From positions 248,001-312,000 of the forward strand of contig JAWZYV010012246.1 of assembly GCA_038373885.1 (NCBI GenBank): a stretch of 64,000 nt of DNA, read 5' to 3'. The position numbers were made by a program, and so were the translations under genes. This DNA comes from Cheiracanthium punctorium. Taxonomy: Eukaryota; Arthropoda; Arachnida; Araneae; Cheiracanthiidae. Positions 11,667 through 22,881 of this stretch are shown in pieces (within the stretch, counting starts at the first letter, position 1; each line of letters starts with the position of its first letter). The notes beneath the pieces are model-generated. The model worked only from the letters and a program-made list of their open reading frames with translations. It made no database searches and was not told where the DNA came from.

Positions 11667-11830
11667 TGTGTTGGGTAGATTGCACTAATAGAGCTGAAAA
11701 AGGAAATGGAATTCGTTTTTACCGATTTCCAAAGTGCTGATCGGAAAAAATTGTGGATTAACGCCATATACAGGAAACGATGGACTCCAAGCGACCAGGA
11801 TAGAACATGTTCCTCACACTTTGTTGCAGG
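11667..11830 (+). pseudogene. THAP-domain first exon, frameshifted
   Basis: THAP domains are C2CH zinc-binding DNA-binding modules found in host regulators and in P-type and other transposases. From ATG at 11667 the frame reads MCWVDCTNRAEKGNG and IRFYRFP, giving the first Cys pair (C-x3-C) and the usual FYRFP. One extra base near 11731 then shifts the frame. In the new frame the exon continues with a KLW segment (the conserved Trp), a TPSDQ segment and CSSHF, which is the C-x2-H pair. The exon ends GCAG followed by GTTAGT, a good splice donor. The domain is thus complete in layout but broken by a single-base frameshift. The downstream exons are not visible on this strand. Confidence 0.8.
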
Positions 11831-12223
11831 TTAGTATCGCTCAATTTTTTTTATAATTTATGGTCTTCATTTAAATATTTGATTATTCGGAATAATTTAA
11901 ATTCGAAAATTTGGGAACAATTCTCCCAAAAATACTAGAAATCGAAATAAACAAGTTAACACTATATTCAATCCTTGCTGTCCAATTCTTAGGACAGCAA
12001 GGAGATATCAGCTTGCTAGTGAATTCTAGGTAGGGATTATCCACAACAACCCAAATATGCCTAGCTCTCAACAACTGTAATGCAGCGATTGGGGGAGTCA
12101 CCGTGTAATAAGCCAAATAATAATAATAAAAAAGACTACTACATATATACATATATTTATAGGTTCAAATTAATTATACCTATACTTTAAATAAATAGGT
12201 GGAAAAATAAACAAAATACTCAC
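11831..12223. other. Non-coding gap between two convergent exon remnants
   Basis: The THAP donor opens into this gap from the left and the SWIM-gene donor opens into it from the right, so both would be intron sequence. No acceptor, YqaJ-like domain or other coding signal is recognisable in it. Confidence 0.4.
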
Positions 12224-12569
12224 CCTGCCGTGCAAGAACAGCTGCCTTTCTCAACTGGTCCAGTTACACGTAAACACACCCATGCTTGATGTTTCACGAT
12301 GGGCGCTGTGATGCAAAAATGTCTGCTTTTAAAATAACGTATTCATCAATTATTTTAGTACTGAATATCTCGCACACAAATCCTTCTACAAAATATTTGT
12401 TCGCTTCTAACGATCTGAAAGATTTGAGTTCAGCAAATGTATATTTGCTAGTTCTTTTAACCAAATAAACAAATATATCTCCTTGCTGTACTGGCGGCCA
12501 TGATGCTGAATTACTCTTCCATTCTTTTTTTGAAATGAAATATGGATCTAGTATATTTATTTCACACAT
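12224..12569 (-). pseudogene. SWIM zinc-finger (YqaJ-associated) protein exon, broken
   Basis: Reading leftward from ATG at 12569, the frame gives a DPYF segment, a SWPPVQQGDIFVYLV segment and an ELKSFRSLEANKYFV segment. This matches the region just before the SWIM zinc finger in a widespread invertebrate family whose members often also carry a YqaJ recombinase-like domain. After ASQRPS the frame meets a stop. The family sequence continues in another frame with KHQAWVCLR and ends in CSCTAG, the first two Cys of the SWIM CxC motif. GTGAGT follows at once (splice donor, 12218-12223 complement). Known: SWIM fingers bind DNA or proteins. Inferred: the copy is dead because of the stop and frame change near 12297. 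Confidence 0.65.
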
Positions 12570-12584
12570 ATTGAAAAAAAATCC

Positions 12585-12809
12585 CTAAAAATAATTTAAA
12601 CGAATGCTAAGATCGTATGTTTTGCCCACCAATTTCTCGCGGTTATCACAGTTAAGCGATTGATTTGTTTGTAAACAGGAAACTTGTCCATACACACAGC
12701 TCATGTTGACACCACCTTCCAGTGGCTGCAACAAGGGAGTTGAGTCTGCTTTAGGGTTCTTTTCTTCGTCTGACTTTGCTCTGTCTCTAGATTTCCAATA
12801 GCTCTCCAT
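12585..12809 (-). pseudogene. Possible upstream exon of the SWIM gene
   Basis: A 74-codon frame from ATG at 12809 is in the same frame as the SWIM exon and is separated from it by one TAG and five codons. An ATTTTTAG acceptor-like site lies exactly at the join. Its first half is acidic and basic (an SDEEKNPKADS segment), its second half Cys- and Asn-rich. One reading is exon 1 plus retained intron. I do not recognise the N-terminal sequence, so this could be chance. Confidence 0.25.
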
Positions 12810-14215
12810 CGCTCTCCATCGCTTTCCTTCAGGAAAGTGACACCTTGAAGTAAGTCATTGTTATATGAACTGCATATTCCAGGTTTCTTATCTTACAGTC
12901 ACAGTAAAAGTTGCAGGCTTAATCACAAACATGCAATTTTATGCTTCTATCAAATTATTTACTCTAGTTGATATGCAATTAATATGTATATTGAAGCTTC
13001 ACTAAGGAACTTTTTATTTGACAACCTATTCCACTTTCACACAGATTGTCTTATTAGAGTAGGTTTCCGATATTTTTGTCATTTTTCCTTAATTTTTTAA
13101 AAAAGGTGTACATTTTACCGGAATTACCGTATATGCGTTTAGTTTGTGGTTTCAATTTAGAAAATACATGTTGGAACTCATGCTGTATTTAATGATCTTT
13201 GATGGTATTTCCACAAACTACAAGCAGCTTTTTTATTATTATTATTAAAAAATCATTTCAGTTTTATGAGTTTACGTATCCAATTGTTTTCATTTTCAGT
13301 TTATTATTCAAATTTAATGACTATTTTAGTGTTATTTCCCTAGGGTGCCATAAGAAATGAGCCATCACTGTACATTCTGCATCGAATGGCTGCCTAAACA
13401 TAACAGGTTTAATTGCCAGAGTGCTTGTAATGGCTGACTGCATCTGCAATATACAAAAAGCATTTTTTTCTTTTATTGAATTTATATGCAGCTTTTATAA
13501 ATATAAACAAAACTTTTAAGCATAATCAATAGCGAAATTGCCCTTTTAAAATTTATTTTCAAGTATAAAAAATAAATTATTTTTCCTTAATGTTTTTTCT
13601 TAAGTCATATAATACGAGCATGCACTTTTTCAGATCAGAATGATTCTACTATGTTTTCATTCCATTTTTCAAAAAGAAGTGGGGTAATCATGATGATGAA
13701 TTCAAAAATATTTAACTATTAAAAAAAGTAAAAACATGTTGGAAGTTCTTATATAAACTATCAACATACTTTTTTACTTGAATTAGTTTGCCTAAAAATT
13801 TGTTCTTTTGCGGCAAATAACTTTGGACCGAACCATTAAATCCAATTATTGGAAATTTGGACATGGTGTTTGGCTGCCAATAGTTACTATCTTAAAAATA
13901 AATATTGATGATGAAATATATCTATCATGAAAATTGCATTGAAAGATTTCTACCTAAATTTTGCTAAAATTAATCATTTATAGATTTTTTAAGCAATTTC
14001 GTTTGTCATAACTACCTGATTTGAGCCTAACTGAAAAATTGTCATTTATGTTGTGTGTACACTTAAAAAAATCTCAGAAATGAAGTTATTCAGAAAGTAG
14101 TGAACAATAATATATGTTATGAAAAATAAGAACTATTAAAACAGACAAAACTTTTGATTTTCGCGTAAAAATTTGTTAGTCTGACTTTAAGTACCGGCAA
14201 CATTAGGTGCCGTAG
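12810..14215. other. AT-rich non-coding stretch
   Basis: Nothing supportable is seen. Confidence 0.5.
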
Positions 14216-14274
14216 TAGAACGGTGGTTAAAGCATCCGACCAATTACTGAAGTATTGGGGGTTTCAAAGTCAAA
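14216..14274 (+). repeat. tRNA-like fragment beside a LINE tail
   Basis: GTGGTTAAAGCATCCGACC resembles an A-box region and GGGGGTTTCAAA a degraded B-box. It ends exactly where the AAAGTC simple repeat begins. It may be a SINE head or chance, and it lacks the paired stems of a tRNA gene. Confidence 0.3.
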
Positions 14275-16300
14275 GTCAAAGTCAAAGTGCGTTGCGTGTG
14301 GAGTACCTGCGAGGGCGAAGCCTATGCTTACCTCTAATCGGAACCAGATAGATCGAAAGGGCAGGAATTTAGAACAACGGGACTAATTAATAGAATTTTG
14401 CATTTCGGGAGGACAAGAGACGCTACCGAAGGGGAGGGCGGGTTCCCTGCGACAACCTACGCAGAAGGAAAATCGAAGTATGAGAAGAAGAGAGTGCTTA
14501 ACTCAACGGAATTTGAGAGTGAGTACAATGCACAATTAAAGAACAATGAAAAAGAGAATATAATGAAAGTGATAACCTTAGAGGAAAATCGACCGCTAAA
14601 GAGTATCGCTGGAGCAGGTAGCGCAGAAATGATAAGCAAAATAGAGAATTTAGTAGGAGGATCTAAAGATAAATTTTCCGAGTACTGTGATTAGGCGGAT
14701 TAATAACCTCCTTCTTTTTGAAGCGGGGGCAAAATCATCAGATCTGAAGAGAATGGCCAGAGGCCGCTTCATTGATCTGGATTTAGAATGAGGAAAGTAA
14801 AAAAGGTAGATTTTGTAGCATAGTATTCGGAACGTGAACAATTTCCCTCCTAGCCTTCATCTTAAGTTTCTTGATAAATTGATAAGGTAAGATGGAAAGA
14901 TTGTCGCGAATCCCATCATTTCTGACGAATGTAGTGGCCTGTACAATCCTGAGCAAAATGGCAATTTGAAAGATCTGAAGTCTTTGTATATGAGTTTCAG
15001 AGGCACACCCCCAAACAGGTGAGGTGTAATTTATAATAGGCCTAATGTATGCCTTATATAATAGTAATTTAGATTTGATGGACATACGGCTATTGCAAGC
15101 AAGGAGGGGACGAAGGGAGTCTTGGCAGCATCCGCTTTCTTTAATATGTCATTAAAGTGACTCTACCAAGCTATTAGAATACAGGTAAACTCCTAGGTAT
15201 TTGTGCTCAGTAGCCCTAGGAATCGGGACACTATTGCAAAGTAAATTAGTGGCGGGGGAAGCCGGGCATTGTGGAACAGGACGACTGCACTTTTGGATGG
15301 GTTTATCATAATTCTCCAATGTCGGAGCGAGCGAGAATAATTGAATAAGTAGGTCTGGCGTATGTCAAACACTGTGTTTCTCTGCGTGTGTCTGACGATG
15401 ACAGCTTTGCCATTAGCATACAATGCCAAATCGACACCAGTGATACGGGGAGATCGTTAATGTAAATACTAAACAACTTCGGACTAAGTAGGGACTCCCG
15501 TCGAACGCCTACTTCGATGAACCCCGACGTGGAGATAGTAATATTTACTTTATTAGAAAAGGATGTATTGTGATGGTAATCATAAAATGTTAGCCAGTTG
15601 GAGAAGAAAGTGCAGTTTGCATAGTTTATGGATTAGTCCATTGTGCCACACCTTATCGAAAGCCTTGCTAATGTTAACAAAGACAATCCGTCTTAAGACG
15701 GCGACCAAATTCGTCTTGAACGAGTTCTACCACTTTTAGTAGCTGATGCTGAGTAGCACGCTTAGCACGGAAGCCAAACTGCTCTGGAGCCAGAATCGAC
15801 TTAGGAGGCTAGAATGTATTCACAAACTTTAAGCAGGTTAAATAAAAGAGAGATAGGTTGGAAGTTGCAAGGGATGTGCCAGACCTGTCCAGACAAGATT
15901 CGGGGCTCGGGACAATCACCGCCTTTTCCCAACAGTCCTCGAAAATGTTAAGATCGCATGCAGTAAATTAGTAGAGTGAATTACAAAATGAATTTGAGAT
16001 TTAAATTAATAAGAATTAAAGTGGAAATGTTGTCCGGTCAAGGATACTCCTTTCTCTTAAGATTACTAAGGTAAGTTTATATCCCTGATGAGGTAGCAGG
16101 ACTCAGAGTATGATAGTCGACTGACCACAAAAGAATAACGCGTAGATGTGGTGTACCTGTACGCTAAATCCGTGATTTCGGACGTCTTTTTGGAGGTCGC
16201 TAGCCGTTCCTGAGGGGATCGAATATTCAGATTCTCCCCTTCTTTAAGTGAGGATTTGTGATGGAAAACATATAGTAGAATCAAAAAGGCCAGAGGTCAC
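14275..16300 (-). mobile_element. Decayed jockey-type LINE
   Basis: Minus-strand coding fragments occur in the order expected of a non-LTR element. About 16284-16030 is an ORF1-like piece. About 15960-15200 holds reverse-transcriptase pieces: an EQFGFRAK-type segment near 15790-15760, an INDLP segment near 15455, and a decayed YADD region at about 15430. The RT C-terminal segment with KAYIRPIINY and SPVWGCAS lies at 15085-14783. The 3' end runs into an (AAAGTC)n run at 14275-14290, which on the minus strand is a simple-repeat tail as LINEs have. An endonuclease domain is not visible between the ORF1 and RT pieces, so the copy is internally deleted as well as full of frameshifts. Confidence 0.75.
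14783..15960 (-). pseudogene. Jockey-like reverse transcriptase, multiple frameshifts
   Basis: The product would copy LINE RNA into DNA at a nicked target. Visible landmarks are an early fingers-region segment with FGFRAKRATQHQ, a GVRREP-like turn before the INDLP motif, and the catalytic box now reading LALYANG in place of the usual Tyr/Phe-Ala-Asp-Asp. A thumb segment with LYKAYIRPIINY follows. At least four changes of frame and several stops separate these pieces. The lost Asp pair and the stops exclude activity. The thumb motif is typical of jockey-clade elements that are abundant in arthropods. Confidence 0.75.
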
Positions 16301-17469
16301 GCGTACCATTGTACAAGAGGTAAGATTCTACCTATAGATGTATGTAAATGCCGCCAATAACAACAAAATGTAATATAATTGTTATATTTTAAAAATTTCG
16401 CAGAAGATTCAACAACTACATCTTTTTTGCTAATTTTTAATTTGAGCCTTTTCTGTACTCATATGTATACACACATATAAACTCTTTATGAAAATAAGTA
16501 GTTCACAGTCGTATTAAATTAATTAATTATTTTTAAGACGTAAATCAATACAAAGAAAATATTCGAAATAAAAGTATTTTGAGAGAAAACGAATTTATGA
16601 ACAGAGTCCTAAAGGTTTGAAACAGCAAACGTAATTAAAGACACTTAAACAAATTACTTCCAGGAAAAATAAACAAACCTCCCTAATGAGATTCAAGAAA
16701 CAGTATGACACCTAATTAAATTTCTTCTTGTGAGAAGATTTTTTAAAATTTCTGTCAAAATAATAATTAACAAGAACTATTTTCTATTTGCAATATAATC
16801 GCTTTTAAATTTATTAGCAATTGGTTAGATAAACGTGTTAGCCGAGACAAATATGTAATTACGCGAAAATAAAAATCGTAAGGATTAAGAGCCTAGAAAA
16901 TAACTAATTACAAACAATTCTTCTAATTCAGTTATGTGAATAGCAACTGAATCAAAATTTCTTGGAACATATTGTAATAAAAATTAAAAATTTGTTCACA
17001 AAGTTTTGTGACAGAAAAATTCCATTATTTTATGTTTTACAACATGACAGCAATAATATTTTAGAGACTCTCAAAAGTAAAAAAATGAAATTTATAATTG
17101 CAAAAGAAAATGAAGTTATATGTCTCTTTCATTTTTCTGATGTCTCTTTCAATAAATTCAGAACACGCTATATGCAGCTAGTACAACTTTTTTTCCGACG
17201 AAAACCGCAGAAAGGTGTTGTTTGATTATAATAACACTGTTACAAATTAGGTTATTCGTATTCTATTTATTATTGTTGCTGGAAAATTATATAGAATCTT
17301 CCGCTACTCATCTCTGACAGATAAATGTAGGCATAATGTAATCGAAGGAGCTATAAGACGATGCCCGTAATGCTCACTTGATTTATGAAAAGTTCTGTCA
17401 ATACTTTGTGAAACTTATAATAATCTTTAAAAATGTCCAATTAAATATACAGTGACACACGGCTGATCC
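16301..17469. other. AT-rich non-coding stretch
   Basis: Nothing supportable. An 87-codon frame at 16962-17225 is Lys/Ile/Asn-rich, starts without ATG, and matches nothing I recognise. Confidence 0.45.
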
Positions 17470-17635
17470 TCATATTGGCCTGGGTACTCAATGACGTCTC
17501 TCAAACTTCTAGAGCCATGTGACTTTCCCCTCGATTACGGATTGGCCGTGCAAGCATTCATACCCGATAGGTGGAAAATCACCTGACTCTACTAGTTTGA
17601 GAAAAGCCATTGAATGCCCAGGACGGTATGAACCT
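17470..17635. repeat. Long imperfect palindrome (foldback element)
   Basis: CCTGGGTACTCAATGACGTC at 17479 pairs with the complement of the stretch ending GCCATTGAATGCCCAGG at 17622. Pairing continues through CTCAAACT, TAGAG, CA(T/G)GTGA and TTTCC, and to GCACGGCC near the centre at about 17550. Arms are about 70-75 bp with scattered mismatches and almost no loop. It has no coding sequence. The layout fits a foldback MITE or a hairpin-forming non-coding RNA template. The island is richer in GC than its flanks. Confidence 0.7.
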
Positions 17636-20600
17636 TGGTCATGGCAATCATAAGAATAAAGTCACAGAAAGAAAACATATAATTAAGTACGCAATGAGAG
17701 GAATAAAATTGAGGAAGCGGAAGAAAAGTTTGTAAAAATTTCGATTAAAATTGGATCATAAAAAGGTTATAAAAATAACTAAGTATATTTCGTAAGTTTA
17801 ATAATTTTTTAATGACAATTTAATAATAAAAGATATGAATGCATAGTGCTACCATATTAATTTGTGCTTACTCTAAATAGCTATTCAGAAGGTTTTTTAA
17901 ATTTAATTCACATAATTATGTAAAAATGCTTGAATATTACCAAAATCTTATTCACTGATCAGCAAACAAAGAGAAATATGCACCCCATGAAAGCTTAAAA
18001 CATGAGTTTGAAGAATGTTAAAGGAGCATAGCAAATAAGATTAAACTCTCCTTTACAGACTGCAAATTTTAAAATGCATCCTGCACTTAATGTTTTCTGG
18101 CAGAACTTGTTTCACAGCTACATGAATAATCAGCTTAGTGAGGATTATGCAGTACTTGTAATATGCTGTCACGGAAGTCCAAGGTCTTAAGTGCTTTATT
18201 TTTATATATACTGGTGATGATCATAGTATGTAGATTAGAATATTAATGAATTGAAGCGTAGATTTATTCTTGAAAGTTTTGCGATCTTTTCATGAAAGTT
18301 GAAAATACGTCGAATCAACATCGGCTTGCTTTTGTAATCAAAAGTACATTACCCAAACAAGTGATTAGAAGACATAAGCAAGTAATTAAATATTTAGAAA
18401 GCATTGCACTATTGCTTGTTATTTTAGAAATAAAACCAAAAGGAAGCCTAAATTAACCAAAAATGAGTAGCCTTTATAAGGTGTTAAATTTACATGCTTT
18501 ATTGTACTTGCAAAAAGAAATTAATGATTTCACTGCGCAAATATTTGTGCAGACTATTTTGAGAATGAATTCGCCAATATTTTCTTGTAAAACAAGGGGA
18601 TAATGAAAAGAAACTGTTTATTTGATCTATTTTACGGAAGCGAAGATCTTTTATAGTATGGGAAGCACATCAAGTTGCATTGCGTTAATTTTAATATATG
18701 ATTACCTATAGACCTCAACGAGGAATTCACAGAGGAATTTTGAGCAAACATTGTTAAGCGACGTAATAAAAATTTACCGTATTTTTTACACTTTATTTTT
18801 AATTATATATATATATATATATAATATAGAATAGCTAACTTACGTAATGTGAAATCCCAAGATAATCCATTGATAAAGTGAAAAAAATATAAAAATAAAA
18901 AAGCAGATAGCACATGGTGCCAATTAACGAGCTTATACCGAATAAAGTGTTTAAATATAGCCTTCTAAGGCAATGAAAGGGTGGATAATTTGGATATAAA
19001 GCGCCAAATGAGACCAGGTGGGCTTTAAGCCTAATCACACACACACACACACACACATATATAAAAATATATTCAGAGTTTTCACCCAAGACCTTCCGAG
19101 ATGCATTTAAATCCTCACGTTTTTGATAAAGCAAAAAATAAATTTAAAACAACTTTAGTATTTTGAGAGACTCTTAGAATAAATGAAATAAAAAATATTG
19201 AAAATAAACATTCAATTAATTGAAATATTCATTTGGTAATAATTTATGGCAAAAAATGAGCATTGGTTAAAGGTGCCATATGGACAAAAAACAGGCAAAA
19301 AGTGCACTATGGAGTAAAACCTATTATATATTTCCACTATTAAGAATCATATCTTTCGACTCCATGATGAATTTCAATATTTTTTCTGTACACCTTCCAA
19401 AATCTTATGGAGCGAAAACGTTACAAGTCAGTGTGTGTGATTCTAAGTACCCGAGCTTCAGTCCAATCTTCAAAGGCCATAAAACTCTTCACATGAACAC
19501 TTTTTGAAAAAAAAAGTGCCAGCTGAAATCGTTGCAATTTACAAGAAATACTCGCTACATTTCTGTTTTCAATTTTTTAAAGAGTAGGAAAGCGCTTTAG
19601 AGCACCGAAGTCAATAACTTTAAGAGCTATCGAAAGATCAACGAAGAACATAAGAGGCTTTCTCAAATTTTACTTTTATTTCCAGGATAGATAAATTGGC
19701 GTTTGTTCAAATAAGCAGTAAATTAGAAAATTACAAGAGTTCATAATATTGCTTTTTTTTGCGAAAATTAAAGCATAACAAATTGTTCTACCGTTTAAAA
19801 AAAAAGCCAATTTATGCGAGGATGTAAAATAGTATTTTTAAAATTAGATAAAAGTATTAAATAAATTGAAAGCTGAGTTTTAGTGTTTTAAAAGAACTAA
19901 CATAGTTTCTCATTCTGGATGCACCCAGAAAAATCTTCAGAAACATTGTTTATAATTTTTGTGTCCCAATTAAAATGACATATTAATTCAAAAGATCGTA
20001 GATTCTCGTTAAAAATACCTACTTGAAGTTTGGAACGTATGCATGAAGAGGTAAAAAAGATAATAATTCCCAAGATCAAAAAACAGTCTTTTTGAAGAAC
20101 TAGATTTCGCATAACTGCAAATAACCCACAGTATTTGAAATAAACTTTAAAAAAAAAAAGAATATCCAACAATAGTTTAGAGCTAAATTGCTTTTCAATT
20201 AATTTTGATTAATTTATAATTATGAAGTTTAGATAAAAATCATGAAAAACTTCAGTAACAAAATTAGGGTGTGGTTTTTACGCAGGAGCGAATATTAAAT
20301 AAGCATAATTGAACGAATTGAATTCAGAGTATCAAACTTATTGAAAAATATATTCTCTGTAAAAATCATCTGATTAAAAATGGAAAAAAAATTCTTTTCT
20401 AAGAAACTAATAACTAAGAAGCTGATATAGCAGTCTTAGTACTCAAGAGCTTTTACTATGTAATTTAGAAAGTTTATTCTCTCGTGGTATACGTTTTTTT
20501 TTTTTTCAAATGAAAGCGTATATTCCAAATAGGACGGTCTCTTCTTGCAAAACAGCTGTAAGTATTTGTTTTGTCTTGCAGGTTTTCTATATAATAATAA

Positions 20601-20825
20601 TAAGAAAGATAAATCATACTAAAAGCATCGATTACAAAACAATTTCCAACACAACAATAATTTTGCGTTAAATTTGGCGATGTATTGTTCTTAAATCTGG
20701 CGAGATTTCGTAGGTAATCTTAAAATGTATAATAACAATAAATGTATTTTGTGAGATCCTGTAAAAGATCTTAAAAAGCTTTTCCGATCATTTAACTGAA
20801 GATTAGAATGTTTTAAAGATTTTAC
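17636..20825. other. AT-rich non-coding stretch with microsatellites
   Basis: No gene or transposon end is recognisable. It contains an (AT)n run at 18803-18823 and an (AC)n run at 19036-19057. Reading frames here are short and low in complexity. Confidence 0.5.
19036..19057. repeat. (AC)n microsatellite
   Basis: Eleven CA dinucleotides in a row, followed by ATATAT. Confidence 0.95.
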
Positions 20826-21006
20826 ACTTACTGTATTGTGCTTCAAATGGATTAATGTCTCTAAACTGCCACAGATCGCAACGTATTGGCATTCTTCTGA
20901 GTGCTCCTGTAGAAGAATAATACGGACACTATTTCTGATCTCTAAAATACGCTTAAAAAATGGCTGCCCAAAGAGTGAAATGTACTGGAAATCTTTTGGT
21001 TGCTCC

Positions 21007-21041
<35 letters not shown>

Positions 21042-21215
21042 CATGTGCACTACAAACACCATTTCGCACTAGCGATGGTATATCGATGGCACTATCGTAA
21101 ATATCACACTAATCGATGTACATTTACGGAAGTTAGAGCACGGATGGGGAAACAGAAGAACGGACAGACAAACTGAAATCATAAAAACCTTTCAACCTTG
21201 TTGGAAAAGTTAAAG
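20826..21215. repeat. Dispersed repeat family D, copy 1
   Basis: Begins TACTGTATTGTGCTTCAAAT and ends in the AGAGCACGGA...ACAGACAAAC...AATCATAAA segment, followed by a GTTGGAAAAGTT motif. Copies 2 and 3 (21767-22175, 27962-28825) share both ends. An uninterrupted run of 31 A (21010-21040) splits the copy, suggesting a poly-A-tailed insertion or local expansion. No coding capacity. Confidence 0.6.
21010..21040. repeat. Poly-A run of 31
   Basis: Uninterrupted A on the plus strand inside copy 1 of family D. Confidence 0.95.
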
Positions 21216-21766
21216 TTATAAATATTCCTCTTATACAACATAACGGTATCGCACGAACACGAAGAGCGAGAAATTTATTCTTTTAAATGTTAGCAGTCAA
21301 AAATAAATGTTGCAAGTCCTAAAAAATCAAAGTTTGCAATTGTGTTATATGTAAATTGGCTAATGCGTTAGAACACCTTAAAGATTCTCCGAACTAACGC
21401 GACACCCCCCTCCCTCCCTAGGCGGATTGCCCTTGCGTAGTTGGTTTTGCCTTAACACAACCCAACACAAGAAATCGATGAATTAGAACGCGAGTAATTT
21501 TTTTTTTCAAAATTCCCATAGAAATCATCACACTTTAACATTATTATTAAAGTTAGTTCTTGATTTCCCGTCAATTAATGAAAATATCGCCAAGATGGTT
21601 TCATTTTTCATCTTCGTTCATTTTTCGTCAGGGATCTTCGAAATATTTTTCTCGCACTATACTTGGCGATTTACTGCAAAACTCGCCAATATTGGTGACT
21701 TTTGGTGCAGCTTTTGAGGGAGACACACGACTGCTGTCGGTTCATCAGCTAATTATGTAGTGGAAC
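21216..21766. other. Non-coding stretch
   Basis: Nothing supportable. A C-rich CACCCCCCTCCCTCCC segment lies near 21403-21418. Confidence 0.4.
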
Positions 21767-22175
21767 AGTATTGTGCTTTAAATGGATGCCTAACTCTAAA
21801 CTGCCATTGACCGTGTAATAGTAAAGAAACTATTTTTGATGTAGAGCTTTATCGTGTAATCCTTAGTAATATGTATCAATTTTCTTTCATTTGAAATAGC
21901 CGAATATCTCTAAATTCCTCTTAGCGAATGACTGCCCATGTCCATAGAGCGAGCGCAATGCATTGTAAATTTTTTGAATGCTCTTTTAGAGGAACTATCA
22001 ATGTTAGATACACAATTTTCAATAGGGTGCATGATACAGTACATCGGCATAACATTTATAAACTTTGCAGAAATTGATGCATATTTACGGAAATTAGAGC
22101 ACGGACGGACAGACTTACAGACAGACAAACCGAAATCATAAACAATTTTTAAGTTTTTAGGAAAGTTTTAATCAC
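21767..22175. repeat. Dispersed repeat family D, copy 2
   Basis: Begins AGTATTGTGCTTTAAATGGA and ends with TTACGGAAATTAGAGCACGG, ACAGACAAACCGAAATCATA and a GGAAAGTT motif. Internally it shares TGTAATCCTTA and GACTGCCCAT-like segments with copy 3. It is the most complete copy without an obvious insertion, so the family unit is about 400 bp. The superfamily is unknown. Confidence 0.6.
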
Positions 22176-22881
22176 ACAACGCCTGTCTCATCTCACACAA
22201 TAACTTTAAATATTTCTCCCGCTTCATCTCACATCCATACCTATTCCCAAAATTAATTTTCTTTTGTAGTTTGTTATCGAGCTTAACTGTGTTATTGCAA
22301 AAGATCTTGCAAAAATATTCTCAGTATTCAAAGTATCCAAATATATAAATAAGAACATTTAAAAAATATACAAAAAAAAAAAAAACCCGACGACTTTTAG
22401 ATTTTCTTTAACAATGAAAAATTAGTTTAAAGAGTTGGCTAAAGAGAGCGCTGACCATAATAATTGAAAAAGCCATACTCAGGATATAGAGAAAAAACAC
22501 TCAAAGCACTGGTGTTAAAAGATGATATAAATAAAAACTTCGTGTAAAAAACACACATAAAAAGGTACTTAAAGGATATGTATAGTTAGTACCCAAATTA
22601 TTTAAATACTATTTGTTTGATATGATCGCCAGTATTTTTTTTGACAGAGGTAAGGCGTCGTCACAAACCCCTGAACAGACTGTTTGGTACGTTATATTAA
22701 ACGACTTGACGAAAAATCGCCATTACAAAGGCCCAAAATGCCTGCCATTTTATTGTAAGGGATCTTATAGACGGTTAACATTATCCTCTTAAGAGGCGAG
22801 GTCTCCTAATTTTAAACCAATGCCAATTGAGAGACCTGCACCTGAATTGGCACCTTCAAAGGTATACAGCTCTTATTATTA
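22176..22881. other. Non-coding stretch
   Basis: Nothing supportable. An A run lies at 22372-22385. Confidence 0.4.

Noticed and set aside
14398..14694. 98-codon plus-strand frame as a gene
   Set aside because: It lies in the 3' region of the minus-strand LINE, lacks a recognisable domain, and an equally long opposite frame exists.
16962..17225. 87-codon plus frame as a gene
   Set aside because: No ATG start, Lys/Ile/Asn-rich composition typical of AT-rich noise, no family recognised.
20691..21062. 123-codon minus frame
   Set aside because: It depends on translating the 31-base poly-A run as poly-Phe and crosses repeat family D.
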